From assembly GCA_050251555.1 (NCBI GenBank), contig JBFWMN010000012.1, positions 1 through 40,828 of the forward strand: a DNA stretch of 40,828 nt. The letters are read 5' to 3'. The notes beneath the pieces were generated by a model. It saw only the letters and a program-made list of their open reading frames with translations, ran no database searches and was not told where the DNA came from. The translations under genes were made by a program, and so were the position numbers. Origin of the DNA: UBA2137 sp050251555 (GTDB lineage: Bacteria > Pseudomonadota > Alphaproteobacteria > Micavibrionales > Micavibrionaceae). Of the stretch, positions 1 through 7,355 are shown in pieces; position 1 is the first letter of the stretch; the number at the start of each line of letters is the position of its first letter.

Positions 1-82
1 AGCATGGGTTGTTCTTAAGAAAACTTTGTCCAATAGACATTTCTAAAATAGGGTCTGTCATTCTTTTAAGAAAGCGAAATCT

Positions 83-1717
83 ATGAGTCAATCATCCGAA
101 TGGTGGCGCGGTGCCGTTATCTATCAGGTTTACCCCCGCTCCTTTTGCGACACGAACGCCGACGGGATCGGTGATCTGCCTGGCATCACCACTCATCTCG
201 ACCATATTCAAGACCTTGGTGTCGAAGGGATCTGGATATCGCCTTTCTTTAAATCCCCGATGGTCGATTTTGGCTATGATGTCTCGGATTATTGTGATGT
301 CGACCCGATTTTCGGGACATTGGATGATTTCAAACATCTTCTGGATGAAGCGCATAAGCGTGACCTGAAAATCATTATCGATCAGGTCTGGTCACATACC
401 TCCGAAGAGCATGTCTGGTTTAAAAAAAGTCGTTCGGACAGAACGAACGAGCGCGCCGACTGGTATGTCTGGCGTGATCCCAAGCCTGACGGCACGCCCC
501 CGAATAACTGGCTTGCTATGTTCGGTGGACCCGCATGGACGTGGGACCCGCGCCGCGAACAATATTATCTGCACCATTTTTTCAAAAACCAGCCTGCACT
601 GAATTACTGGAATCCCGAGGTTCGCCGCCGTATCAAGCGCACCGCCTCTTTCTGGCTGGATATGGGTGTCGACGGTTTCCGCCTTGATGTCGCCAATTGC
701 TATATGTATGACAAGGATTTCACCGATAATCCCGTACGCCCCAGAGACTGGCCTCACCCCACCGATCTGCCCGCAGGTAACCCGATTGCCTATCAGCAGC
801 GCGTCAATTCGATGTGTCGCCCTGAAAATATCGAATGGATCGAAGAGCTCTCTGCCTATATCAAAGGCTGGGGTGACGATAAATGCTTATTGGCGGAAGC
901 CGGAGGCGACGAATCCGAAGCCTTAGCGGCCTCCTATACCCAAACAGACAAGCGTTTCTCGATGGCTTACGCCTTCGGCCTTCTGGGCGGCAGCTTCACC
1001 AAAGACAGCGCACATACCGCCATGGCCAAAGTTCAGGAAGTTGTTCAAGACGGCTGGATTTGCTGGGCCTTGAACAACCACGACAATAAGCGTTTCATTT
1101 CGCGTCTTGAAGGCATTCAGGGAACGAATGAGGACAAAGCCCGCCTTGGGATGGCTCTGGGTCTGTCCTTGCGCGGATCTTACTGTATCTATCAGGGCGA
1201 GGAGCTGGGTTTACCGCAATCCGAGCTGCGTTTTGAAGATTTACGCGACCCCTATGACATCGCCATGTATCCCGAACATGCGGGACGTGACGGCGCTCGT
1301 ACGCCGATCCCGTGGACGCACCATATTCCGCACGCGGGGTTTTCAACGGGCGCCAAAACATGGCTGCCGCTTGACGGGTCTCATGTCGCCCTTTCGGTCG
1401 ATTTGCAGGAAAAAGACGAGAATTCCGTGCTCAATGCCTACAAACACATGCTCCAATGGCGCAAAGATCACTTGATTTTACGCTACGGCGATTTTGAAAT
1501 GCTGCCTTCCGAAGACGGTATCATTGCGTTTGAACGCCTATATGAGGGACGCATCGTCGTATGTCTTTTCAATATCAGCGACCAGACCGTCTCACACCCT
1601 CTGCCTAAGGATGAGCACTACGCGCAAATTGCTGAAATCAGCCACAATTCAGGCTTGTCAGGACGGCATGTGGAATTAAATCCGTACGGGTATGCATTTT
1701 TTGATAAAATCAGCTAA
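83..1717 (+). CDS. GH13 alpha-glucosidase
   Basis: Predicted retaining alpha-glucosidase of the GH13 alpha-amylase superfamily, 544 residues, which would release glucose from short alpha-glucosides, probably in the cytoplasm because no signal peptide is visible. The barrel begins with the WWRGAVIYQVYPRSF block typical of oligo-1,6- and alpha-glucosidases. The catalytic residues can be placed: nucleophile Asp202 (GFRLDVAN), acid/base Glu272 (LLAEAGG) and transition-state Asp334 (NNHDNKRF). Region I reads IIDQVWSHTS, with Ser in place of the usual Asn; as I recall this is normal for proteobacterial GH13_23-type alpha-glucosidases. Length is normal for the family. The ATG at 83 gives a start directly before the conserved block. 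A phosphatase gene follows after 12 bases. Substrate (maltose, isomaltose, sucrose or trehalose) cannot be told from sequence alone. Confidence 0.9.
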   Translation: MSQSSEWWRGAVIYQVYPRSFCDTNADGIGDLPGITTHLDHIQDLGVEGIWISPFFKSPMVDFGYDVSDYCDVDPIFGTLDDFKHLLDEAHKRDLKIIIDQVWSHTSEEHVWFKKSRSDRTNERADWYVWRDPKPDGTPPNNWLAMFGGPAWTWDPRREQYYLHHFFKNQPALNYWNPEVRRRIKRTASFWLDMGVDGFRLDVANCYMYDKDFTDNPVRPRDWPHPTDLPAGNPIAYQQRVNSMCRPENIEWIEELSAYIKGWGDDKCLLAEAGGDESEALAASYTQTDKRFSMAYAFGLLGGSFTKDSAHTAMAKVQEVVQDGWICWALNNHDNKRFISRLEGIQGTNEDKARLGMALGLSLRGSYCIYQGEELGLPQSELRFEDLRDPYDIAMYPEHAGRDGARTPIPWTHHIPHAGFSTGAKTWLPLDGSHVALSVDLQEKDENSVLNAYKHMLQWRKDHLILRYGDFEMLPSEDGIIAFERLYEGRIVVCLFNISDQTVSHPLPKDEHYAQIAEISHNSGLSGRHVELNPYGYAFFDKIS

Positions 1718-1729
1718 TATAAGAGCATT

Positions 1730-2221
1730 ATGCGTCGCGTCTATTTTTTGAGACATGCAGAGGCCGCTCCGTCGGCAGGGGATGATAAGGCCCGACACCT
1801 TAGCTCCTTTGGGGCCGAGCAGGCCTCGCAATTGGGCGCATATATGAAATCGCAGAATATGCGTCCCGATGCCGTCTTGTGCTCATCCGCTATACGTACC
1901 CAAGAAACCTTTGAAAAACTCTCCATTCGTGATGCAGCTATGGCTGTCTCGATTGAGGACGGGCTTTATAATGCGCCCGAAGAGCTTTATTTCGAAGGTA
2001 TCCGCATGTTACCCCCTGAAGTGGGGTCGGTGATGGTGGTCGGGCATAATCCGGGCATTTCAGCCGCCGTATTTTCCTGTGCGCGTCACTGCCCCGAATG
2101 GGACGTGATGCCCTATGAGCCTTGCACTCTGGCGGTTTTTGAACTGGATATTGCCAATTGGAACGAGTTCACCCCGTCCTCGATGACCTGCCTTAAGATT
2201 GTTCGCTCTGATACTCTTTAA
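1730..2221 (+). CDS. SixA-type histidine phosphatase family protein
   Basis: Small member of the histidine phosphatase (phosphoglycerate mutase-like) superfamily, 163 residues, close to the length of E. coli SixA, which dephosphorylates phosphohistidine in signalling proteins. The catalytic motif RHAEA lies at residues 8-12, with His9 as the phosphate acceptor. The second conserved block, VVGHNPG, carries the other active-site His near residue 105. It follows the alpha-glucosidase gene by 12 bases and is probably co-transcribed. Its last 29 bases overlap the end of the convergent hdaA gene. Whether it acts on phosphohistidine proteins or on small phosphoesters is unknown. The window holds many two-component proteins, but none next to this gene. 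Confidence 0.82.
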   Translation: MRRVYFLRHAEAAPSAGDDKARHLSSFGAEQASQLGAYMKSQNMRPDAVLCSSAIRTQETFEKLSIRDAAMAVSIEDGLYNAPEELYFEGIRMLPPEVGSVMVVGHNPGISAAVFSCARHCPEWDVMPYEPCTLAVFELDIANWNEFTPSSMTCLKIVRSDTL

Positions 2222-2906
2222 GCAAAATATCGCGGACCAGCGGAATAGTGACGGGTTTTTTCAGCGTGAGTGACATCTGGTCGATCTCGGTCACAAGATC
2301 ACGCGCCGCAGCTAGCGAGCGTTCCATGCGCGGCAAGATATAGCGAATGACGTCCTCTCCCACCTTGACCTGACGGTCGGAAAACAGCTTGGCAATAACT
2401 GCCGCCAGCAAGTCATCACTGGGCGGCTTTAGCCCCGCCGTCGGGGCCGCACGCAAGCGAGATGCCAGATCAGGCAACACAAAGGCAAGCTGAGCGGCAG
2501 GGGCCGTTGACGTCAAAAGCAACGAACCGCCTTGTTCCTTCAAGGTGTTATAAAGATGAAAAAGAGCCGTTTCGCAATCCTTGTCACCCACCAGAAGATC
2601 GACGCGTTCCAGTGCAATCGCCTTGTGCTCGCCTTCCCCTTCCAGCAGTTTCAAACACGCGGGATTATCAAAGATCTGACGCGCACTGAGTAAGGTGGCA
2701 TTGGCCTTGGCTTGCCACACGGACAAAAGATGAGATTTCCCTGAGGCCGTCGGCCCGTAAAGCATGAAAGCGGGCGCTTCCCATGCAGGCCAGAGATCAA
2801 TCCATGAAACGGCATCTTTATTGGAATCCGCCACCCAGAAATCGTCACGCCCGAACGCGGGGCGATGACCAAGATCGAGGGTCATTTGGGAGCGCATCAC
2901 ACTCAT
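2193..2906 (-). CDS. hdaA: HdaA-like DnaA-related regulatory ATPase
   Basis: DnaA-homologous AAA+ protein of 237 residues lacking the DnaA DNA-binding domain IV, as in Hda/HdaA. In alphaproteobacteria HdaA promotes DnaA-ATP hydrolysis when bound to the sliding clamp, limiting re-initiation of replication. The N-terminus holds a clamp-binding-like segment QMTLDL (residues 7-12). Walker A is GPTASGKS (51-58). The region around residue 100 (AIALERVDLL) stands where Walker B belongs but has Glu-Arg in place of the usual Asp-Asp/Glu, so ATP hydrolysis by this protein itself may be weak. It is last in the order DUF2066, AI-2E permease, hdaA, with a 7-base gap to the permease. The end overlaps the convergent phosphatase gene by 29 bases. 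Confidence 0.85.
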   Translation of the reverse strand: MSVMRSQMTLDLGHRPAFGRDDFWVADSNKDAVSWIDLWPAWEAPAFMLYGPTASGKSHLLSVWQAKANATLLSARQIFDNPACLKLLEGEGEHKAIALERVDLLVGDKDCETALFHLYNTLKEQGGSLLLTSTAPAAQLAFVLPDLASRLRAAPTAGLKPPSDDLLAAVIAKLFSDRQVKVGEDVIRYILPRMERSLAAARDLVTEIDQMSLTLKKPVTIPLVRDILLKEYQSEQS

Positions 2907-2913
2907 ATTTCAC

Positions 2914-4035
2914 TTATTTCTTTTTTGTTTTGGCGGGTGCTTTTTCAGGCTCGGCCTTATAAAGCGTGCTTTTCTTATATTTGGCGATGCCAAAGGCCAG
3001 CAAAACACTGGCAATTGCGGCAACCGGCACAGCCAATAGCATCCCCAAGATTCCAAAGACCGCCCCGCCCGCCATCACGGCAAAGAGAACCCATAACGGG
3101 TGCAGACCGACACTGTTACCGACCAGTTTCGGTGTCAAAAAGTTGCCCTCGAGAAACTGTCCGATGAAAAAGATCGCAGCGATGATCCCGACATAGGACA
3201 GCTCCCCTTCCTGAAACCAAGCGACCGTCAGAGACGTGACAAGCCCCAGCGTCGAGCCGACATATGGAATAATCGAGAGAAGACCCGTGGCAAGACCGAT
3301 AAAGAAGCCGTAATTCAATCCGGCAAGTGTCAGGGCAATCGCATAAGCCACGCCCAAAATCAGACAGACGGTCAATTGTCCGCGCACAAAACCTGCCAAT
3401 TTTTTATCGATCTGTTTGAGCATTTTATGCAAATCGCTCTCATGGTCACGCGGCATCATATCTTCCACCCATTTGGTAATTTTCGGCCAGTCTTTCATTA
3501 AAAAGAAAGCGACGATCGGTGAAATAACAATGGTCAGCCCCGCATCCATGAGGGCCGCCGTACCGGCAAACAGGCCCGTAACAACACCGCCGCTTTTCTT
3601 GGCGACCTCTGCTGAGACCGGTTTCAGCGTTTCTTCCAATGTTCCGTTCGTATACACACCCGCCATGTGCTGGACCTTCATGACGAGGGGGCGTATCTGC
3701 GCCCATGCTTCATGCAGAAGTTGAGGAGCAGCCTGAAAAAAACTATCAATCTCGCGGGCGAGAAGTGGTGCGGCAACAGCCAGCGCACCGCCCAGAATGG
3801 CGAAAAAGGTAACCAGAATAAAAATCACCGCCGCACGGCGTGAATGCTTGCCGTTTTGTAAGCGGCGGATCAGCGGATTAAGAAGATAAGCAATGATAAA
3901 GCCGATCACAAACGGCGAAAGTACGGTCTTAAAGGTGTAAAGAAAGGCACCGATAATCACGAGGACGGAAAACCAAAAAACGGACTGCCCCATCCACGAT
4001 AAGCGCTCTTTGCCTTTTGTGTTTCCGTTCGTCAT
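2914..4035 (-). CDS. AI-2E family (PerM-like) membrane transporter
   Basis: Polytopic inner-membrane protein of 373 residues matching the AI-2E transporter/PerM family (TqsA, YdiK, PerM). Two N-terminal helices (about residues 18-60) and a third (about 60-85) are followed by a soluble stretch, then a block of helices from about 140 to 345 with the family features P-x-V-A-F-F-L-M-K-D and I-P-Y-V-G-S. The C-terminal tail is very Lys-rich. Family members export small molecules or sodium, but the substrate of this one is unknown. Its ATG overlaps the stop of the upstream DUF2066 gene by one base (TAATG), so translation is probably coupled. hdaA follows 7 bases downstream. Confidence 0.85.
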   Translation of the reverse strand: MTNGNTKGKERLSWMGQSVFWFSVLVIIGAFLYTFKTVLSPFVIGFIIAYLLNPLIRRLQNGKHSRRAAVIFILVTFFAILGGALAVAAPLLAREIDSFFQAAPQLLHEAWAQIRPLVMKVQHMAGVYTNGTLEETLKPVSAEVAKKSGGVVTGLFAGTAALMDAGLTIVISPIVAFFLMKDWPKITKWVEDMMPRDHESDLHKMLKQIDKKLAGFVRGQLTVCLILGVAYAIALTLAGLNYGFFIGLATGLLSIIPYVGSTLGLVTSLTVAWFQEGELSYVGIIAAIFFIGQFLEGNFLTPKLVGNSVGLHPLWVLFAVMAGGAVFGILGMLLAVPVAAIASVLLAFGIAKYKKSTLYKAEPEKAPAKTKKK

Positions 4036-5351
4036 TAGCGGATCACACCTGCACCTTGTGTGGAGTAAAGCGTGTATAGCCCGTTCGGATCAGGATTGGA
4101 ACGAAGACCGAACCCTTCGCCGCTCAAAGTTGAGCCCAGCGCATCCACCGTGCCCGCATGGGAAATCAGAATATCGGCTGCTTGCGGGCGCAAAGAAAGA
4201 ACCTGTACGCTTAAGATACCCGGTGTAGCGCGCAGTTTCTGCTGAATAGCAATCCATTCGCCCATCCCGCCGTATTCAACGCGGGCCTTGATGGCTTGCG
4301 GACGACCGGCATAGGCGGCCTGTGGCACAGGTTGCTGGTAAGCTCCCGCTGCTGCACCGACGGGGGCGACTTGCGGAGCAGGTGTGACTTTGCGGATCAG
4401 CGGAGTAGCCTCATTAATCGCACGCTTGAAAAACTCTTCAGCCGTTTCATTGTCTTTGGCTTCCACCGAGACCTGATCGATATAATTCGGGCGCTCACCC
4501 GTCGCATCATATACGGCGACATTCACGCGTCCCGAGGCAGGTACGCTCAAATCAGAGGTCAAGCCACGCCCTTCATAGCTGGTCAGCAGAACCGCCACGC
4601 GACCAGCGCCATAACGGGCTGTCATTTTTGCCAGACGCTCGGGCGTATAGGTCAGGGCCTGATTGTCCGCCAGATCATTGATATCTTTTAAGTCGCCGAT
4701 GGGGACGAGAATTTTTTCAGGCGGGTTGGCGGCCCAAGCTTCCAGCCAAGGGTTCGGCTTTGTCCAGAGACGCAGCGGGTTGTTCCCGATCTGCAGGAAA
4801 GGCAGCACCAGAATTTTTTCAGGGCTGACGGCCCGTGCGGTTGCTTCGGCGACAGGATTGGGGTTTTGCGGATCAATTCCTCCATAAGGAAGCGTTACGC
4901 CGCCCGTTCCATAAGGGCTGTCCGCCGCGCCATATGTATTGGCGGCTCCGCCTGATAAGAAAGGCTGCAGCGCGGATTTGGAGTAATGCAATGTGAAAGA
5001 GGCTTTATAACGCGTACTGGCGATTTGTTCATCCGACACTTCAAAATCGCTTAAAGCGTTGGCAAGTGTGGAGGAGGAAGCCGTTTCAAGACCGACCGTA
5101 TTGTAACCTGCGTTCTTCAACTGAGTAATCAGCTTGGGAACGGATTTGGTTTGCGCCTTTCTAATCGCCTCATCGCGGGCTTTCACGGCACTTGCAGCCG
5201 TGACATCGACAATCACGTCTTCAACAGTGTACGGATTAGCGGTAACCGCATCTCCGCTCTGCATATTTTGAGCCGAAGCCGCGACAAAGGGGATGGACAC
5301 CCCAAGCACGAGAACATATAAAAGCAATGCGAATAAACGACGTTTTTCCAT
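4035..5351 (-). CDS. DUF2066 domain secreted/envelope protein
   Basis: Protein of 438 residues with an N-terminal signal sequence (basic MEKRR, then a hydrophobic run to about residue 25, likely cleaved after ASA). The first half resembles DUF2066, a proteobacterial domain of unknown function. The C-terminal third holds a Pro/Gln/Ala-rich spacer and a second alpha/beta region. The frame stays open upstream to 5735, but that part lies over purM on the other strand; ATG 5351 is chosen because the signal peptide starts there and a sigma-70-type promoter ends just upstream. No Shine-Dalgarno sequence is visible. The gene leads an operon with the permease and hdaA, divergent from purMN. No biochemical function is known. 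Confidence 0.75.
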   Translation of the reverse strand: MEKRRLFALLLYVLVLGVSIPFVAASAQNMQSGDAVTANPYTVEDVIVDVTAASAVKARDEAIRKAQTKSVPKLITQLKNAGYNTVGLETASSSTLANALSDFEVSDEQIASTRYKASFTLHYSKSALQPFLSGGAANTYGAADSPYGTGGVTLPYGGIDPQNPNPVAEATARAVSPEKILVLPFLQIGNNPLRLWTKPNPWLEAWAANPPEKILVPIGDLKDINDLADNQALTYTPERLAKMTARYGAGRVAVLLTSYEGRGLTSDLSVPASGRVNVAVYDATGERPNYIDQVSVEAKDNETAEEFFKRAINEATPLIRKVTPAPQVAPVGAAAGAYQQPVPQAAYAGRPQAIKARVEYGGMGEWIAIQQKLRATPGILSVQVLSLRPQAADILISHAGTVDALGSTLSGEGFGLRSNPDPNGLYTLYSTQGAGVIR

Positions 5352-5359
5352 GAGTAATG

Positions 5360-5388
5360 TGTATAGCGCGACTACATGCGAATTACAA
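5360..5388 (-). promoter_or_regulatory. sigma-70-type promoter for DUF2066 operon, near-leaderless
   Basis: On the minus strand TTGTAA (5383-5388) and TATACA (5360-5365) are separated by exactly 17 bases. The expected start of transcription is near 5353, only about two bases before the ATG at 5351. No ribosome-binding sequence precedes that ATG, so the message would be leaderless or nearly so. Confidence 0.6.
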
Positions 5389-5407
5389 AAACTATTCATG
5401 CGCAACC

Positions 5408-5434
5408 TTAGGGATTTTAGGGATTTTAGGGATT
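5408..5434. repeat. Three exact tandem copies of TTAGGGATT
   Basis: The 9-base unit TTAGGGATT occurs three times without a mismatch in the spacer between the DUF2066 gene and purM, ending 13 bases before the purM ATG. It lies in the purM leader or core promoter region, and upstream of the DUF2066 promoter. It may be a replication-slippage repeat or a protein-binding array. Confidence 0.9.
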
Positions 5435-5447
5435 GAAGACCTCGACC

Positions 5448-6491
5448 ATGCAAAATGATGCTTATAAACAAGCGGGTGTAGATATCGAAGCCGGAAACGA
5501 GCTGGTACGCCGCATTAAACCTGCGATTTCCGCAACCAACCGTCCGGGCGTCATGGGCCGTTTCGGTGGCTTCGGCAGCTTTTTCGACCCGAAAGCCGCA
5601 GGGTTTACCGATCCGATCTTTGTCTCGGGTACGGATGGCGTGGGCACCAAGCTGAAGGTGGCGATTGATACGGGCATTTGCAATACGGTCGGCATTGATC
5701 TTGTTGCCATGTGCGTCAATGATTTGCTTGTCCAAGGGGCCGAACCTCTCTTTTTCCTCGATTATTATGCCTGCAGCGCGCTCGACGTCGATCAGGCTAC
5801 CGATGTGATCGGCGGGATCGCCAAAGGTTGCGCGGATTCAGGCTGCGCCCTCATTGGCGGAGAAACAGCCGAAATGCCGGGCATGTATGCCGCAGGCGAT
5901 TTCGATCTTGCGGGGTTTGCAGTAGGTGCGGTTGAACGTGACCAAGTCATTACCGGTGATACGATCAGTGAAGGCGATATCCTTCTGGGGCTGGCGTCAT
6001 CAGGCGCACATTCGAACGGCTACTCCCTGATCCGCAAAATTGCGCAAACACATGATTTCAAAAGCAAGCCGCCTTTTGCTTCTGACGCCGACACACTGGG
6101 TGAAGCCCTGCTCACGCCGACGAAACTCTACGTCAAACCGATCCTCTCCGCATTAAAAGAGGTTGGCGGGATTAAGGGCATGGCGCATATTACGGGTGGA
6201 GGCTTAACCGAAAATATTCCGCGTTGCATTCCTGAAGGCCTGAGCGCCGAAATTGACCTGAATAGCTGGCAATTGCCGCCACTGATGCGCTGGTTGATGG
6301 ATGAAGGCAAGCTGGACGAAGCCAACATGCTGCGCACTTTTAACTGCGGGATCGGCTTTGTCATCGTCTGCAAAGAAGATCAGGCCGCCTCTTTGACCAA
6401 TCATCTGAAATCAAAGGGTGAAAATGTATACGCGCTGGGTCGTATTGCAAAAAACACCAGCCCTATCAGCTTTAGCGGATCGTTATCATGA
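5448..6491 (+). CDS. purM: Phosphoribosylformylglycinamidine cyclo-ligase
   Basis: AIR synthetase, 347 residues, the usual length. It closes the imidazole ring of FGAM with ATP to make AIR in de novo purine synthesis. Recognisable blocks are YKQAGVDIEAGNELV at the N-terminus, the ATP-binding SGTDGVGTK segment, DLLVQGAEPLFFLDY, and the GGETAEMPGMY motif near residue 140. ATG 5448 is preferred over the TTG at 5433 because the family starts directly before the YKQAGVD block. The last bases overlap the purN start (ATGA), the common purMN coupling. It is divergent from the DUF2066 operon, an arrangement often seen in alphaproteobacteria. Confidence 0.97.
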   Translation: MQNDAYKQAGVDIEAGNELVRRIKPAISATNRPGVMGRFGGFGSFFDPKAAGFTDPIFVSGTDGVGTKLKVAIDTGICNTVGIDLVAMCVNDLLVQGAEPLFFLDYYACSALDVDQATDVIGGIAKGCADSGCALIGGETAEMPGMYAAGDFDLAGFAVGAVERDQVITGDTISEGDILLGLASSGAHSNGYSLIRKIAQTHDFKSKPPFASDADTLGEALLTPTKLYVKPILSALKEVGGIKGMAHITGGGLTENIPRCIPEGLSAEIDLNSWQLPPLMRWLMDEGKLDEANMLRTFNCGIGFVIVCKEDQAASLTNHLKSKGENVYALGRIAKNTSPISFSGSLS

Positions 6492-7270
6492 GCGACAAAA
6501 CACTGCGTCTTGCCGTTCTGATTTCAGGGCGCGGCTCCAACCTGAAAAACATTCTGGAACATTGCGCCCTGCCTGATTTTCCGGCTGAAGTCGTATGTGT
6601 GATCTCGAATAAGGAAGATGCGCCGGGCCTTCTTTACGCAAAAGCCTTCAATATTCCGTCTTTTGTCGTGTCGCATAAGGATTACGCCAGCAAAGCAGGC
6701 TTTGAAACCGCTCTTCTGGATGCAATTGCACCCTTCAGGGTCGATCTGATCTGCCTTGCAGGCTTTATGCGCCTTCTTTCTCCGCTCTTTATCAGCCATT
6801 ACGAGGGGAAAATCCTCAATATCCATCCATCGCTTCTTCCTGCCTATAAAGGACTGGATACGCACCAGCGCGCCATTGATGCGGGTGAGGAATATGCGGG
6901 CTGTTCGGTGCATATCGTTACGCCCGAGATGGATGACGGGCCTGTGCTTGTCCAGCGTAAAGTCGAAATTGCCAAGTATGAGAATGCCGACTCACTTGCC
7001 GAAAAGGTGCTAGCCGAAGAATACATTGCCTATCCGCAGGCAATACGCATTGTCGCGGCTGAAAAGAACGCTTATACTGAAAAACAGGACAAACATTTCA
7101 ATCACTTGGGGACTTCCATGGCTGGCACACATTCATCTTCTCCCGCACCTGTTGACAAGGATGCCTTGCAGGCATCGTGGAACGGCTGGGTGCAGTTTAC
7201 GCATCTGATCAAATACTCCGTCATCGGCATCTGCGCGGTGCTCGTTCTTCTGGCGCTGATCACGCTTTAA
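6488..7270 (+). CDS. purN: Phosphoribosylglycinamide formyltransferase with in-frame C-terminal oxidase subunit IV
   Basis: GAR transformylase, transferring formyl from 10-formyl-THF to GAR, the third step of purine synthesis. Residues 1-210 form a complete PurN: the N-terminal ISGRGSNL loop, the catalytic block NIHPSLLPAYKG with Asn and His, and the SVHIVTPEMDDGPVL segment with the catalytic Asp. Ordinary PurN is about 200-215 residues and this domain fills that length. There is no stop codon after it. The frame continues for 50 more residues that match aa3-type cytochrome c oxidase subunit IV and contain one membrane helix. The product could therefore be a membrane-tethered PurN fusion, in addition to a free subunit IV made from the internal start at 7118. 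Confidence 0.93.
   Translation: MSDKTLRLAVLISGRGSNLKNILEHCALPDFPAEVVCVISNKEDAPGLLYAKAFNIPSFVVSHKDYASKAGFETALLDAIAPFRVDLICLAGFMRLLSPLFISHYEGKILNIHPSLLPAYKGLDTHQRAIDAGEEYAGCSVHIVTPEMDDGPVLVQRKVEIAKYENADSLAEKVLAEEYIAYPQAIRIVAAEKNAYTEKQDKHFNHLGTSMAGTHSSSPAPVDKDALQASWNGWVQFTHLIKYSVIGICAVLVLLALITL
7050..7078 (+). promoter_or_regulatory. Internal sigma-70-type promoter inside purN for subunit IV
   Basis: TTGTCG (7050-7055) and TATACT (7073-7078) are 17 bases apart, within the 3' end of the PurN domain. The predicted transcript start near 7085 leaves a 33-base leader containing GGGGA (7108-7112), five bases before the in-frame ATG at 7118. The same -35 hexamer and spacing occur before ndk. Confidence 0.6.
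7118..7270 (+). CDS. aa3-type cytochrome c oxidase subunit IV, nested in purN frame
   Basis: Fifty-residue protein with a hydrophilic N-terminus (about 25 residues) and a single membrane helix near the C-terminus (VIGICAVLVLLALITL). The W-x-x-F-x-x-L/I-K-Y layout before the helix matches the bacterial aa3-type oxidase subunit IV family (COX4_pro_2), a small accessory subunit of alphaproteobacterial terminal oxidase. It shares the reading frame and stop codon of the purN frame. Support for an independent start at ATG 7118 is a GGGGA ribosome site five bases upstream, a 17-base-spaced promoter at 7050-7078, and the fact that the family normally begins about here. The other oxidase subunits are not in the window. 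Confidence 0.75.
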   Translation: MAGTHSSSPAPVDKDALQASWNGWVQFTHLIKYSVIGICAVLVLLALITL

Positions 7271-7280
7271 ACCTTATTTT

Positions 7281-7301
7281 CATGATGTATTCGCTATCAT
7301 G
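7281..7301. repeat. Inverted repeat upstream of hybrid kinase
   Basis: CATGAT (7281-7286) and ATCATG (7296-7301) form a dyad with a 9-base centre in the leader between purN and the hybrid kinase gene. No T-run follows, so it is not a classical terminator. It could be an operator, but no regulator can be named. Confidence 0.3.
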
Positions 7302-7355
7302 GTAATGGGGGCGGATACATGACTTTCCTTTAGCGAAACACCACCGTTTAAGATC

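Noticed and set aside
1..82. Possible promoter TTGTCC-17-TAGGGT before the alpha-glucosidase gene
   Set aside because: The -10 hexamer is poor, and the upstream context is cut off by the window edge.
5408..5434. Telomere-like TTAGGG repeat
   Set aside because: The unit is nine bases with three copies inside a bacterial promoter region, so the similarity to telomeric repeats is chance.
5352..5735. N-terminal extension of the DUF2066 frame
   Set aside because: It covers purM on the other strand, and the tandem repeat reads as SLK-SLK-SLR in it. The signal peptide and promoter put the start at 5351.
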